In this document: piece after piece, positions 34,528-44,128 of the stretch
Position numbering within the stretch: position 1 is the stretch's first letter
Layout of the letters: every line of letters begins with the position of its first letter
NCBI RefSeq assembly: GCF_021491355.1
Contig: NZ_JAKENF010000004.1
Span: 372,001 to 436,000 of the forward strand
Reading direction: 5' to 3'
DNA length: 64,000 nucleotides
Origin: Alitabrizicola rongguiensis
GTDB lineage: Bacteria > Pseudomonadota > Alphaproteobacteria > Rhodobacterales > Rhodobacteraceae
Program-made: the position numbers and the translations under genes
The notes under the pieces: model-generated
What the model was told of the DNA's origin: nothing
What the model saw: the letters and a program-made list of their open reading frames with translations, nothing else
The model's database searches: none

Positions 34528-35112
34528 ATGTTTCTTCAGCAGTTTCGCCCCGCGCTGGTCCTGACCCTGGGATTCACCTTCCTGACCGGCCTCGCCTATC
34601 CCCTTGCCATAACCGGGTTCGCGGGACTGGCCTCACCAGAGGCGAGCGAAGGCAGCCTCATCATCTCTGGCAACGAAGTGATCGGCTCGCGACTGATTGC
34701 TCAGCCGTTCTCCGGCGCAGGGTATCTGCATCCCCGGCCGTCCGCATCTGGCTGGAATGCAGCGGGGACCTCGGCATCCAACCTGGGTCCGACCTCGGCC
34801 AAGCTGATCGCCGATGTGGCGCAACGGCGCGCGGCCTATGAGACCGAGAACGGCCAGCCCGCGCCGATCGACGCGGTTACCGGATCGGCGAGTGGCCTCG
34901 ATCCCGACATTTCGCCCGAAAACGCGCTTGCGCAGGCAGAGCGCATTGCAAAGGCGCGTGGCGTAGAGGCAGGCGCGGTGCTGGACCTGATCGAGACGCA
35001 TGTCGAGAGCCCGCTCCTCGGCCTTTACGGCCTGCCGCGCATCAATGTGCTTGAAACCAACCTCGCCCTTGACGCGACCTTCCCCTTGCCCACCCAATCG
35101 CCGGGCAACTGA
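34528..35112 (+). CDS. kdpC: K+-transporting ATPase subunit C
   Basis: 194 residues with one N-terminal membrane helix and a periplasmic domain containing family segments GSRLIAQPFSGAGYLHPRPSA, DAVTGSASGLDPDISPENA and LGLYGLPRINVLETNLAL. KdpC stabilises the A-B complex and raises K+ affinity. AAGGAG precedes the start. Confidence 0.95.
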   Translation: MFLQQFRPALVLTLGFTFLTGLAYPLAITGFAGLASPEASEGSLIISGNEVIGSRLIAQPFSGAGYLHPRPSASGWNAAGTSASNLGPTSAKLIADVAQRRAAYETENGQPAPIDAVTGSASGLDPDISPENALAQAERIAKARGVEAGAVLDLIETHVESPLLGLYGLPRINVLETNLALDATFPLPTQSPGN

Positions 35113-35120
35113 GGAAGCCC

Positions 35121-37799
35121 ATGCCGGAGACCGAGCTGCGCCCCGAGCCGGAGGCCCTGCTGCGTGAAGTCGCTCGCGACGGCCGCGGTCGGCTCAAGGT
35201 GTTTCTGGGCGCAGCGCCCGGCGTCGGCAAGACCTATGCCATGCTCGAAGCGGCACGAGCGCGGCGCAACGATGGGGTCGATGTCGTCGCCGCCGTGATC
35301 GAGACCCATGGAAGATTGGAGACAGATGCACTGCTGCGCGGCTTCGAGATCATGCCGCGCCGCCCAGTCTATTACCGGGACCGCATCCTGTCGGAGATGG
35401 ACCTTGACGCCCTTCTTGCCCGCAAGCCCGCCCTCGCCCTGATAGACGAACTCGCCCATACGAATGCGCCGGAGAGCCGCCACGAGAAGCGCTGGCAGGA
35501 TGTCGAAGAGGTGCTGGACGCCGGGATCGACGTCTATACCACGTTGAATGTCCAGCATATCGAGACGCTGAACGACACCGTCGCCCGCATCACCGGCATC
35601 CGCGTCCGTGAGACGGTTCCGGACGCCGTCCTTCAGGCGGCCGACGAGATCGAGCTGGTCGACCTGACGCCCGACGAGTTGATCGGAAGGCTCAAGGCAG
35701 GCAAGGTCTATGTCCCGGAACAGGCCGCCCGTGCGACCCAGAACTTCTTTGCAAAAGGCAACCTTACGGCGCTTCGCGAACTTGCCATGCGGGCTGCCGC
35801 TGACCGGGTCGACGCCGACCTGCGCGCCCATATGGCCGCGAATGCCATACCCGGCCCTTGGCCGGCACAGGAGCGGATCCTTGTCTGCGTGACGGAAGAC
35901 CCCTCGACCCGCGACGCGATCCGCATCGCGAAGCGCGCGGCGGACCGGGCGCGGGCAGAATGGATAGTGCTGTCCGTCAGCTCCTCTCACAGCGAAACGA
36001 TGACCGATGCGGCCAAGGATGCGGTGGCGGCATCCCTGCGGTTGGCACAGAGACTCGGCGCCGAGGTCGCGACGCTTTCCGCCGAGCATGACCGGGCCGA
36101 GGAAATCCTCAACTTCGCCCGCCGCCAGAATGTCCGCAGGATCGTGATAGGCCGCCCGCCTGCGCGCGCTTTCTGGCGGGCCGGAAGAAGCCTTGCCGCG
36201 ACATTGCTTCGCAAGGGCGAGGCATTCGAGATTACACTGACGCCAGCATCAGACGGCACCCGCGCGGCGGGCGGGCTTCGCTGGTCAATCCTGCCTCGTA
36301 ATCTTGATCTGGCCGGCTATCTGGGCGCGGTGGTAGCAGTGTCGGTCGCCGTTGGTTGCTCTTTTCTCGCCGAGCGTCTGTTTCCCGTTGCGAGCCTGTC
36401 GCTGATCTTCATGACGGCGGTCATCACGGTAGCCAGTCGCAGCGGCATGGGTCCAGCCGTACTTGCCTCACTGCTTGGCTTTCTGTGCTACGATTTCTTC
36501 TTCGTTGAACCGCGGCTGACCTTCACCATCTACGACCGCAGCGAGCTTCTCACGCTCGGCCTTTTCCTTGCCTCTTCTCTGGTCACCGGAAATCTGGCAG
36601 CGCGGCTACGTGCCCGTGGCGCGGCCCAGGGTGCGATAGCGGACCGGACTAACAAGCTCTTCAACTTCGCTGGACGGGCGGCTGCAGCGGCAGGTTTTGA
36701 CGACGTGGTCTGGGCCTCGGTCAGCCATGTTGCAAGCACATTGGAGGCGGAGTCGATCCTGCTGGCGCCAGACGTAAATGGGGAACTGGTGGTGGTGGGC
36801 GGCTTCCCTCCCGAAGACCATATTGAACTGCGGGACCTGTCTGCGGCCCGCTACGCCTGGCAAACTGGCGAGCCAACGGGGCACGGTTCGGACACCTTGC
36901 CGGCAGCCCGATGGCTGTTTCTGCCAGTGTCGACCGGCAACCGGACCTTGGCCGTTCTTGGGGTCGCGTTTGCCAATGAACATCGCTTTGCAAGCTTTGA
37001 CCGACGCTTGCTTGACGCCCTGATCGATCAGATCGCCCTGGCGCTGGAGCGCACCCTGCTGACGGAGGAACTCTCCCAGTCCCGCCTCGCATCGGAGACG
37101 GAACGCCTGCGCACCGCGCTGTTGTCATCGGTGAGCCATGATCTGCGAACACCATTGGTTACCATCATCGGGGCAGCCGAGAGCCTGGCCGAGACCCCCT
37201 CCCTTGGCGAAACAGCGCGTCACGACCTTGCCGTCAACATCCGCGAAGAGGGAGAGCGGCTGGATCGCTATGTCCAGAACCTGCTCGACATGACCCGACT
37301 TGGTCATGGCGCGCTGAGTCCCCGGACCATACCGATAGAGGTCGCGGATGTGATCGGGGCGGCAAGACACCGGTTACGTGGCGTGTTGCGGGATCACCCG
37401 GTCGATGTCGAAGTTCCGGAGACCTTGCCGTCGGTCCTGGCTGATCCGGTGCTTACCGAACAGGTCCTCGTCAACGTGCTCGACAACGCGGCAAAGTATG
37501 CGCCGACCGGAACGCCGGTGCGCATTTCAGCACGACAGGTCGGAAAGTCGGTAGAGTTGCGGATAGCGGATGGCGGGCGGGGCATTCCCGAAGAAGACCG
37601 CGACAAGATCTTCGAAATGTTCTATCGGGTCGAAACCGGCGACCGCCAGCGGGCAGGAACGGGTCTAGGTCTGGCCATATCGCGCGGACTGATCGAGGCA
37701 CAGAGCGGTTCAATCCGGGCCGAACCGGCCTTGCCCGACGGATCGGGAACGGCGATCCTGATCCGGTTGCCACTTGCTCCACCGGAAGTACTGCCGTGA
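35121..37799 (+). CDS. kdpD: K+-sensing histidine kinase KdpD
   Basis: 892 residues: N-terminal KdpD domain with Walker A GAAPGVGKTY, a universal-stress-like segment, four membrane helices around residues 395-495, a GAF-like region, and HisKA/HATPase domains. The phosphorylated histidine is His673 (SSVSHDLRTP), matching E. coli numbering; N and G boxes follow (NVLDNAAKYAP, GTGLGLAISRG). It senses K+ limitation or salt stress and phosphorylates KdpE. Confidence 0.96.
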   Translation: MPETELRPEPEALLREVARDGRGRLKVFLGAAPGVGKTYAMLEAARARRNDGVDVVAAVIETHGRLETDALLRGFEIMPRRPVYYRDRILSEMDLDALLARKPALALIDELAHTNAPESRHEKRWQDVEEVLDAGIDVYTTLNVQHIETLNDTVARITGIRVRETVPDAVLQAADEIELVDLTPDELIGRLKAGKVYVPEQAARATQNFFAKGNLTALRELAMRAAADRVDADLRAHMAANAIPGPWPAQERILVCVTEDPSTRDAIRIAKRAADRARAEWIVLSVSSSHSETMTDAAKDAVAASLRLAQRLGAEVATLSAEHDRAEEILNFARRQNVRRIVIGRPPARAFWRAGRSLAATLLRKGEAFEITLTPASDGTRAAGGLRWSILPRNLDLAGYLGAVVAVSVAVGCSFLAERLFPVASLSLIFMTAVITVASRSGMGPAVLASLLGFLCYDFFFVEPRLTFTIYDRSELLTLGLFLASSLVTGNLAARLRARGAAQGAIADRTNKLFNFAGRAAAAAGFDDVVWASVSHVASTLEAESILLAPDVNGELVVVGGFPPEDHIELRDLSAARYAWQTGEPTGHGSDTLPAARWLFLPVSTGNRTLAVLGVAFANEHRFASFDRRLLDALIDQIALALERTLLTEELSQSRLASETERLRTALLSSVSHDLRTPLVTIIGAAESLAETPSLGETARHDLAVNIREEGERLDRYVQNLLDMTRLGHGALSPRTIPIEVADVIGAARHRLRGVLRDHPVDVEVPETLPSVLADPVLTEQVLVNVLDNAAKYAPTGTPVRISARQVGKSVELRIADGGRGIPEEDRDKIFEMFYRVETGDRQRAGTGLGLAISRGLIEAQSGSIRAEPALPDGSGTAILIRLPLAPPEVLP

Positions 37800-38500
37800 C
37801 CGCCCGCATCCTGATTGTCGAGGATGAAGCTCCGATCCGCCGCTTGCTGCGCATCGCCCTCGAGGCCGAGGGGCATCTGGTGGTAGAAGCCTCAACAGCG
37901 CGGGAAGGGATTGCCGGTGCCGCCCGCGAGACTCCCTCAGCCATCATCCTCGATCTTGGTCTGCCCGATGCCGACGGCATCACCGTTCTTCAGGCTATCC
38001 GCGAATGGTCGACGGTTCCGGTGCTGGTCCTGTCGGTCCGCGCCGACGAAGCCGACAAGGTTGCCGCGCTCGACGCGGGCGCACAGGACTACGTGGTCAA
38101 GCCATTTGGCGTGAAGGAGCTGTTGGCGCGGCTTCGTGCCCTGCTCCGCGACCGGTCGGACGAAAACATGGGCAGGTCGGTCATCGAGATCGGCGAGATC
38201 CGCATGGACGCAGCGGCGCATACAGCCCATCGAGGTGATGAGGACCTGAAGCTGACTCGTCGGGAGTTCGACCTGCTCTGGATGCTGATGTCGAATGCGG
38301 GACGGCTCCTGCCGCAGAATTTGATCCTTCATACAATCTGGGGCCCGGCGCATACGGGGGATGCCCAGTATCTGCGGGTCTATATCCGCCAGCTCCGCGC
38401 CAAGATCGGAGACGATGCCAGCAACCCGAGATACATCTTTACCGAGGCTGGCGTGGGCTATCGCTTCGCTGATGCCGATACGGTTCGTGTCAGCCGCTGA
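37796..38500 (+). CDS. kdpE: Response regulator KdpE
   Basis: 234 residues, OmpR/PhoB type: receiver with phospho-acceptor Asp53 (IILDLGLPDADG) and the lysine of VVKPFGVKELLAR, then a C-terminal winged helix (LTRREFDLLWMLM ... GVGYRF). GTG 37796 overlaps the kdpD stop as GTGA. It activates the kdp operon, probably via the repeat at 30521-30537. Confidence 0.95.
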   Translation: MTARILIVEDEAPIRRLLRIALEAEGHLVVEASTAREGIAGAARETPSAIILDLGLPDADGITVLQAIREWSTVPVLVLSVRADEADKVAALDAGAQDYVVKPFGVKELLARLRALLRDRSDENMGRSVIEIGEIRMDAAAHTAHRGDEDLKLTRREFDLLWMLMSNAGRLLPQNLILHTIWGPAHTGDAQYLRVYIRQLRAKIGDDASNPRYIFTEAGVGYRFADADTVRVSR

Positions 38501-38742
38501 GCCGGCACTTCGGCAAGGTCGTAGTCGCAAAAGCGCGCATGAAGGCAGCTTTCCAAGAACGACGCGTTCAGAGGCACCATCTCCCACCGGCCGATGATGC
38601 CTGGGGCGATCCTTCCAGATCGATCCGGGAACGGACGGCTTCCAGACTTGTTGGCAAAGCTGGCGGATACCGGAACGAACTGGCTCGGACGGCGACTGGT
38701 CAGACAAAAGGGTGCCGTTCGCAAGAAGGCCGGCGATATGGA

Positions 38743-39480
38743 TCAGCGGCCGAGCGTCTGAACCACCAGTTCTGCCGCCGCTGCGCCCGAGAACTGCTGC
38801 TGGCCGGTGATCAGGTTGCCGTCGCGGATGGCGAAAGGCTTGAACATCCCGTTCACGACGAAGTTGGTATCGGGGATTTTCCGCGCCTCGTCCTCGATCC
38901 AGAAGGGCTGGATCTTCTTCCCGACCCAGGCATCGGCATATGCCTCTTCGGCGTTGGCAAAGCCCGTCCAGGTCTTGCCCTTGACCAGGAGATCTCCATT
39001 CGAGAGCCGCGTCTTCAGCAGGATGCAGGTGCCGTGGCAGACGATCGAAACCACCTTGCCCGCCTCGAAGGCGCGCGCGACGAAGCTGTGCAGCGCGACG
39101 TCGTCGATCATTGTGACCATGGGTGACTGGCCACCGGCGAGAAAGATTGCGTCATAGGCCGAGAGCTCGACCCCCGCTATCGACCTGGTGCCCTTCAGCA
39201 GTGCGGCGTGGGCCGCGGATTTCTTGAAACCAAGCGACAGGATGTCATGCGCGGAGTAGCCGCTTGCATCTTCGGGGTCTGAAAAGCCATCGGCCACCAG
39301 ATCGCCGCCTTTGGGGCTGACGATCTCGACCTCATATCCTGCCTCGGTGAAGGTCCAGTAGGGATGGGTCAGTTCCGCCCACCAGAAGCCGATCGGCCAG
39401 CCCGTTGTGGGAGATGTGCCGGGATTGGCGGCAATCATGAGGATCTTCTTCTTGCCGTGTGTGTCAATGGATGCCGACAT
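38743..39480 (-). CDS. DJ-1/PfpI-superfamily protein, HchA (Hsp31)-like
   Basis: 245 residues. The nucleophile elbow VCHGTC gives Cys148-His149, and the N-terminus (ILMIAANPGTSPTTGWPIGFWWAELTHPYWTF) resembles the Hsp31/class II DJ-1 group. Relatives act on glyoxals or as redox-stress chaperones; the exact activity is not established. Ribosome site AAGGAATG. It heads a small minus-strand group with a Gfa-like and an oxidoreductase gene, opposite a LysR gene. Confidence 0.8.
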   Translation of the reverse strand: MSASIDTHGKKKILMIAANPGTSPTTGWPIGFWWAELTHPYWTFTEAGYEVEIVSPKGGDLVADGFSDPEDASGYSAHDILSLGFKKSAAHAALLKGTRSIAGVELSAYDAIFLAGGQSPMVTMIDDVALHSFVARAFEAGKVVSIVCHGTCILLKTRLSNGDLLVKGKTWTGFANAEEAYADAWVGKKIQPFWIEDEARKIPDTNFVVNGMFKPFAIRDGNLITGQQQFSGAAAAELVVQTLGR

Positions 39481-39608
39481 TCTTCATTCCTTTTATTGCA
39501 ATGCTGATTTCGGATCGATGAGTCAGGCCGTTGGTGACGCCGGGCACTTCGGCGGAGCCTCTTGCCCCGGCCGGGCCTGCCAGTGCGGGATGACTGTGGC
39601 CGGATCGC

Positions 39609-39986
39609 TCATGTCTCGATCGCAGGCAGGTCGTACCAGTCGGGCTTCGACTGTTCCCAAAGGTTCTTGATGATCCGCCTGCCCGTCGGCCCGTCGACTA
39701 GGCCGGCCGAGATCAGCCAGCGCCCCGCTGCCGTGATTTCCTTTGTCACGCGCGACCCGCAGGTGCCGCAGAAAGCGCGGCGCGAAGCCTCCGAGGATTG
39801 GTACCAGACGAGGGCATCTTCGCCGGTGACCTGCATGTCTGAGCGCGGCGCGGCGAGGAAGGCATTGAAGTTGCCGTGCATCTTCTGACAGTCGCCGCAA
39901 TGGCAGGCCAGGACCCCGGCCGCGCTGGCCGGAACAGCGATCCGTACCTTGCCGCAATGGCAGCTTGCGTGAAGCATCTCGGTCAT
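39609..39986 (-). CDS. GFA-family (glutathione-dependent formaldehyde-activating type) protein
   Basis: 125-residue CENP-V/Gfa zinc-fold protein with the expected cysteine pairs CHCG, CHCGDC and CGTCG. Family founders bind zinc and were linked to glutathione-formaldehyde adduct formation; most members lack a proven reaction. Strong ribosome site AAGGAGA. It is 12 bp from the preceding oxidoreductase gene and likely co-transcribed with it. Confidence 0.85.
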   Translation of the reverse strand: MTEMLHASCHCGKVRIAVPASAAGVLACHCGDCQKMHGNFNAFLAAPRSDMQVTGEDALVWYQSSEASRRAFCGTCGSRVTKEITAAGRWLISAGLVDGPTGRRIIKNLWEQSKPDWYDLPAIET

Positions 39987-39998
39987 TTGTCTCTCCTT

Positions 39999-40628
39999 TC
40001 ACGACACCGCGGCGAAGGCCCACAGACGGCCCTTGCCGCGCAAGATCGACTGGTTGATCCAGACCATGCCGAAGGGTTCCAGAAGCCGCGATTTCGCAAT
40101 GTCCCCCGCGTCGAGCGCTTCGAACCCAAGGTCCATCAAGACCCTGCCGACCGCCGCCTTGGCCGCGTTGCTGTTGCCGGCCATGAACATGACTGGGCGG
40201 TGCGACAAGTGATCGTTCCTGGCCATGATCTCGGCGCCGACCTGATTGAGGGTCTTGACCACATGCGCACCCGGCAGCCAGCCCTGAACGACCTCGCCGC
40301 CGCTCGTTGTGTGCCCGATCGTCAGGCCCAGGGCACCTTCGACCATTCCCAGCGGATTCATGCAGTCGATCACGATCTTGCCCGATAAATCCCCGAGCGC
40401 CCTGACCGCCGCCTCTGCGACGTTCCACGGCAGTGCCAGCACGACCAGGTCGGCACCGGCGGCAGCTTCGGCAGGTTCGGCGACGGTAGCGCCCGCTGCC
40501 TGGGCGAGTTCCTTAACCTCGGCTCCATGAGGGTCGCGCGCGCCAAGCGCAACCGCGTGCCCCTTGCCCTTCAGCCCCCGCGCAATGGCGCTGCCGACAT
40601 TGCCCGTCCCGATGATGGCGACCCGCAT
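39999..40628 (-). CDS. NADP-dependent F420 oxidoreductase-like Rossmann protein
   Basis: 209 residues with the dinucleotide motif VAIIGTGNVGSAIARGL at residues 3-19 and the family segment ALPWNVAEAA...GKIVIDCMNP. Many bacteria without F420 have such proteins, so the electron partner is unknown. Divergent from a LysR gene, which may regulate the 38743-40628 group. Ribosome site AAGGGGAAAG. Confidence 0.82.
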   Translation of the reverse strand: MRVAIIGTGNVGSAIARGLKGKGHAVALGARDPHGAEVKELAQAAGATVAEPAEAAAGADLVVLALPWNVAEAAVRALGDLSGKIVIDCMNPLGMVEGALGLTIGHTTSGGEVVQGWLPGAHVVKTLNQVGAEIMARNDHLSHRPVMFMAGNSNAAKAAVGRVLMDLGFEALDAGDIAKSRLLEPFGMVWINQSILRGKGRLWAFAAVS

Positions 40629-40671
40629 GGCTTTCCCCTTGCATCGTTCCCTGGGGCAGGGATATGCGGAC

Positions 40672-40703
40672 CATGACTGAAACCAAAACGAATATCGGTC
40701 ATG
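40672..40703. promoter_or_regulatory. Inverted repeat in the divergent LysR/oxidoreductase gap
   Basis: CATGAC and GTCATG are a perfect 6-bp inverted repeat separated by 20 bp, overlapping the LysR start codon. It could serve regulation, but it lacks the classic T-N11-A shape. Confidence 0.25.
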
Positions 40704-41636
40704 TCAGATTTAAGCAAAGCACAACTCAGAAGGTTGGACCTGACCCTGCTTCTGGTGTTTCTCGGGCTGGTGCAGCACCGGAAGGCTGCGACTGTAGCGG
40801 CCGAACTTGGTCTGACGCAGTCGGCAATCAGTCAGGCCGTGAAGCGCCTGCGCGATATCTTCGAGGACGATCTGTTCCTGCGCCGGCCACATGGCATGGA
40901 TCCCACCACGACGGCACTCGCCCTGGAAGCACCGTTGCGGCAGGCGGTCGAAACCCTGCGCGGAGCGCTTGGCACGGCACGTGCCTTTGATCCGACCGAG
41001 GCAGAAGGTGTGGTGCGCATTGCTGCAATCGATGCTGAACAGGCGGTGCTGATCCCACCCTTGGCAGCTCGGCTGCGTCAGACGGCACCCGGCCTGCGCC
41101 TTTCGGTCCTGCCGCTTGGTCGCACCGACGCAGTCGAGGCGCTGACAGATGGCCGCGCCGATCTGGCGCTCGGATTCATGTGGGACCTGCCCGATGCTAT
41201 CCTTGGTCAGGTACTCTATCAGGAAGGCTTCCTGGTCGTCGGTCTGCCTCGGTTGTTGCGATCGGCACCGATCATCAGCATAGACGCGTATTGCGCCGCG
41301 GATCATGTGCTGGTTTCACCCGCCGGCGACTTGCGCGGCGTGGTCGATCGGCGGCTGGAGGAGATGGGCCGCAGCCGCCGCATCGTGCTTGGCCTTCCAG
41401 CCTTCCTGCCGGCGCTCGCCGCCGCAGCGGATTCCGGCGCGCTGCTGACCTTGCCATCTAGGCTCGCCCGCCGGTTTGCACCGGCCTTCGGCCTTGTTAC
41501 CGCTGAACCACCGATCGCGGTGCGCAGCTTTCCAGTCTCCGTCTTTCGCCACCGCCGCAACGAACGCGACCCAAGGACAGGCTGGATGATGCACCAGTTG
41601 GTTGCAGCGATGGCGCAGCAGGCCGCAGAAACCTAG
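40701..41636 (+). CDS. LysR-family transcriptional regulator
   Basis: 311 residues: N-terminal winged HTH (HRKAATVAAELGLTQSAISQAVKRLRDIFEDDLFLRRPHGM) and a LysR substrate-binding domain. The sequence resembles the NodD/SyrM-like group that lacks an obvious single ligand. It is divergent from the oxidoreductase/Gfa/DJ-1-like genes, which it probably controls. No clear ribosome site precedes ATG 40701, so the start is uncertain. Confidence 0.82.
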   Translation: MSDLSKAQLRRLDLTLLLVFLGLVQHRKAATVAAELGLTQSAISQAVKRLRDIFEDDLFLRRPHGMDPTTTALALEAPLRQAVETLRGALGTARAFDPTEAEGVVRIAAIDAEQAVLIPPLAARLRQTAPGLRLSVLPLGRTDAVEALTDGRADLALGFMWDLPDAILGQVLYQEGFLVVGLPRLLRSAPIISIDAYCAADHVLVSPAGDLRGVVDRRLEEMGRSRRIVLGLPAFLPALAAAADSGALLTLPSRLARRFAPAFGLVTAEPPIAVRSFPVSVFRHRRNERDPRTGWMMHQLVAAMAQQAAET

Positions 41637-41713
41637 GGGCGGCGTGCCAGCGGCGGCGAAAACGCGCCCCGGCATTGCCGCCATCCTGTCAGACGCGGCC
41701 TGCTTGGGCAGGG

Positions 41714-44095
41714 TCATGCGGCCAAACCTGTGACCGTCCGGCCCTTCTCCCAGGTGAGGTGCCGGATGTAGCGGTCGCAGATGCGGCCATCCTTTAGTGC
41801 GAAGAGGTGCAGCCAACCGTTGTCGAACAGCTGGCGCACGCCTTCATGCTTCCGCAGGATGTCGGTCATCGCTTCGACGGGAGCTTCGACCATGACGGAA
41901 AGGCGCAGCGCCTCGTGCGCTGGGCGCTCGCCGTCGTTGATCGTCTGGAACGGCAGTCCGGGGCGCAGGCGACCGCCATTGCCTTCGACCACTCCGATTC
42001 CGCCCACGACGTTGTGGATGAGCTTGTTGCCGCCGCCAAAGACCTGCGGGGCGACGGTAGAGCCATAGTATTGCAGGCTGATCCAGCTTGCGACGACGAC
42101 GGGGGCGGTCAGGATCAGTTCGAGCGTCGCAAAGCCCTTGTCCTGACTCCAGTTGTAGCTGTGCAGGAAGGCGCGGCCCTGCAGGTTGCGGCCCGCAGTC
42201 GCGCCGCGAGGCGCGGCGATGAATGCCCCGCAACCGGCAAGGCCCCATTCCGGCCGAACCTCGGCCCAGTCCACAGCTCGCTTTGCCAGATCCTCGCCCG
42301 TGGCTCCCGGCAGCCGTAGGGCGCGCTCGGCGCGGGCGATCCTGGCGGCAGCACCGAGCCAGACCTCGGCCTGGGCGAAGTCGTCGGAATGGTCCGGGGC
42401 GGACGTATCGCGGTAAAGCATGACCTTGTCCGTCACCGTGTCGTGCAGGCCCGCGACGAAGAGGGTGTCTTCGGGCAGGTTCAGACCGAGAGCAGGCAGG
42501 CCGGCACGGGTTTCGGTATCGTTCAGAAGCGCCGCAAGCAGGCGGGAGGAGACCTCGCCGGTCTGGCCACAGCAGGCACCGCACTGGTAGGCGCTTTCAT
42601 GCGGATTGTTCGCGACCTGCGCACCGTGACCGATCAACAGGACCAACCGGGCGTGGCCCTCTGTCAGGCTCATCGCCCGAAGCACTGCGGCCGCCGTCTT
42701 TACCTTCTGTTCGGCGGTCAGCCCGCCCTCGAACCGCGGCAGCGGTGCGGGCGTCAGTTGCTCGCCCCCAAGACCAAGGGCATCGCGGATCAGCTTTCCG
42801 CCGTAGGTCGGCCCGGCCGCCTCTACAAAGGCGAAGGAGGATACGGCCGCCTGCCGGAACCGCCCCCAGGCGCGCTTGGCGCGAGCCTTGATGCGGATCT
42901 CGGTTTCGCGGGTGTCGTCGCCGTGGCTGGTCGAGGTGAGGGTAGGATTCAGCAGCGCGGGCAGATGCGCCTGAAGCTCGTCCGTCCCCGCCGGTCGGTG
43001 GGCGACAGGCAGGCCGAAGAAGCCGGCGAAGCCGAGGGTCTCGATCCCTTGGTCCTGATCTTCCAGCGCCCGCCGCAGCACCTCAGAGCGGACGTCGATG
43101 CAGAACGCGGCTTGCAGTTTGGCTCGACCCGTCCGCGCGGCAGGACCGGAGAGAAGCATGTCGAGCTTGCGCTGGTGTGCACGTTCGGCGGCGTCCTGCA
43201 GCACTGCGTCAAGCGCCTGGTCCGGCGAGGGCATCAAGGGTGCGGCATGGGCCGTGACGGTCTCCTGCCAAGCGGCCTGGACGTCGGGGCAATGGGCCAA
43301 GAGCGCCTCTTCCCAGACCATGCGGATCGCCAGAAGGTCTGTCAGCGTGGTGTCGGTCCTGCCGTTCAGTTCCGCCTGCCACAGCAGCCACCGCGCATGC
43401 ATCGGCCAGCCGCCAAGATCGACAAGCAGCCGGTGGAAGGCGGTCTCCGACGCCTGGGCCGTGAGGCCCAGCCTCTCCGACGCCCGCAGAACGGCGCGGT
43501 CGGCGGTATCCGGCGCCTCGGCCACATGGGCGCAGAAGCCGGTCAGGCCGGCGATTTCGGGGGTCAGATCATGCGTCGCCCATTCCCGCCAGGCCGTGAA
43601 GGCGCCGTAACCGGGGCGCGGCGTCCAGAGCGCCTGGCCCCGGTCGAAATACCCGGCGGCCCAAAGGCCGAAACTGCGGCTGATAACGGCAGGCCAGTCG
43701 GTGCCGGTGGCGCGGGCAACTAGCTCGGCCACCGTCGGCAGCGCCCGAGGCTCTGGCGCAGGGTTGTGCATCCGGGCCTTGAGCCACGCGAGGTCGCGCG
43801 GCTTGACTGGCGACGACGAGGCAATCAGAGCGGCGGCAAGGTCATCGTCGGTGATCTCGCCTGCGCTTGCCTTCGCGGCCAGGTCTGCCCGCGGCTGGGT
43901 CAGCGCGACGCCCGCGACGCGTGCCAGGCGAGCGGAGGCCTGGGTCAGGTCTTCGCCCGTCTGGCCGAGGAAGGGGTTGACCGCCACGGTCGCATCCAGC
44001 GGAAAGGCCGGCGGAATGGCCCGCGCGGCTGCTTCGGCCGCCTGCAGCAATTGCGACGCAAGTGAGGGGGCAGTCTGCGTGTGCTTCATGAACAT
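41714..44095 (-). CDS. dabA: Inorganic carbon accumulation protein DabA
   Basis: 793-residue DUF2309/UPF0753 protein with a beta-carbonic-anhydrase-like zinc site: Cys332 and Asp334 (FCIDVRSE), His490 (LIGHGAQV) and Cys505 (AYQCGACCG), in the order reported for DabA. With DabB it forms a complex that converts CO2 to bicarbonate using the ion gradient, raising the cellular inorganic carbon pool. It lies 33 bp after dabB. Not annotatable as an ordinary carbonic anhydrase. Confidence 0.92.
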   Translation of the reverse strand: MFMKHTQTAPSLASQLLQAAEAAARAIPPAFPLDATVAVNPFLGQTGEDLTQASARLARVAGVALTQPRADLAAKASAGEITDDDLAAALIASSSPVKPRDLAWLKARMHNPAPEPRALPTVAELVARATGTDWPAVISRSFGLWAAGYFDRGQALWTPRPGYGAFTAWREWATHDLTPEIAGLTGFCAHVAEAPDTADRAVLRASERLGLTAQASETAFHRLLVDLGGWPMHARWLLWQAELNGRTDTTLTDLLAIRMVWEEALLAHCPDVQAAWQETVTAHAAPLMPSPDQALDAVLQDAAERAHQRKLDMLLSGPAARTGRAKLQAAFCIDVRSEVLRRALEDQDQGIETLGFAGFFGLPVAHRPAGTDELQAHLPALLNPTLTSTSHGDDTRETEIRIKARAKRAWGRFRQAAVSSFAFVEAAGPTYGGKLIRDALGLGGEQLTPAPLPRFEGGLTAEQKVKTAAAVLRAMSLTEGHARLVLLIGHGAQVANNPHESAYQCGACCGQTGEVSSRLLAALLNDTETRAGLPALGLNLPEDTLFVAGLHDTVTDKVMLYRDTSAPDHSDDFAQAEVWLGAAARIARAERALRLPGATGEDLAKRAVDWAEVRPEWGLAGCGAFIAAPRGATAGRNLQGRAFLHSYNWSQDKGFATLELILTAPVVVASWISLQYYGSTVAPQVFGGGNKLIHNVVGGIGVVEGNGGRLRPGLPFQTINDGERPAHEALRLSVMVEAPVEAMTDILRKHEGVRQLFDNGWLHLFALKDGRICDRYIRHLTWEKGRTVTGLAA

Positions 44096-44128
44096 CTTGG
44101 CCTCGTGGGGTCAGAATTTCGGGTGGGT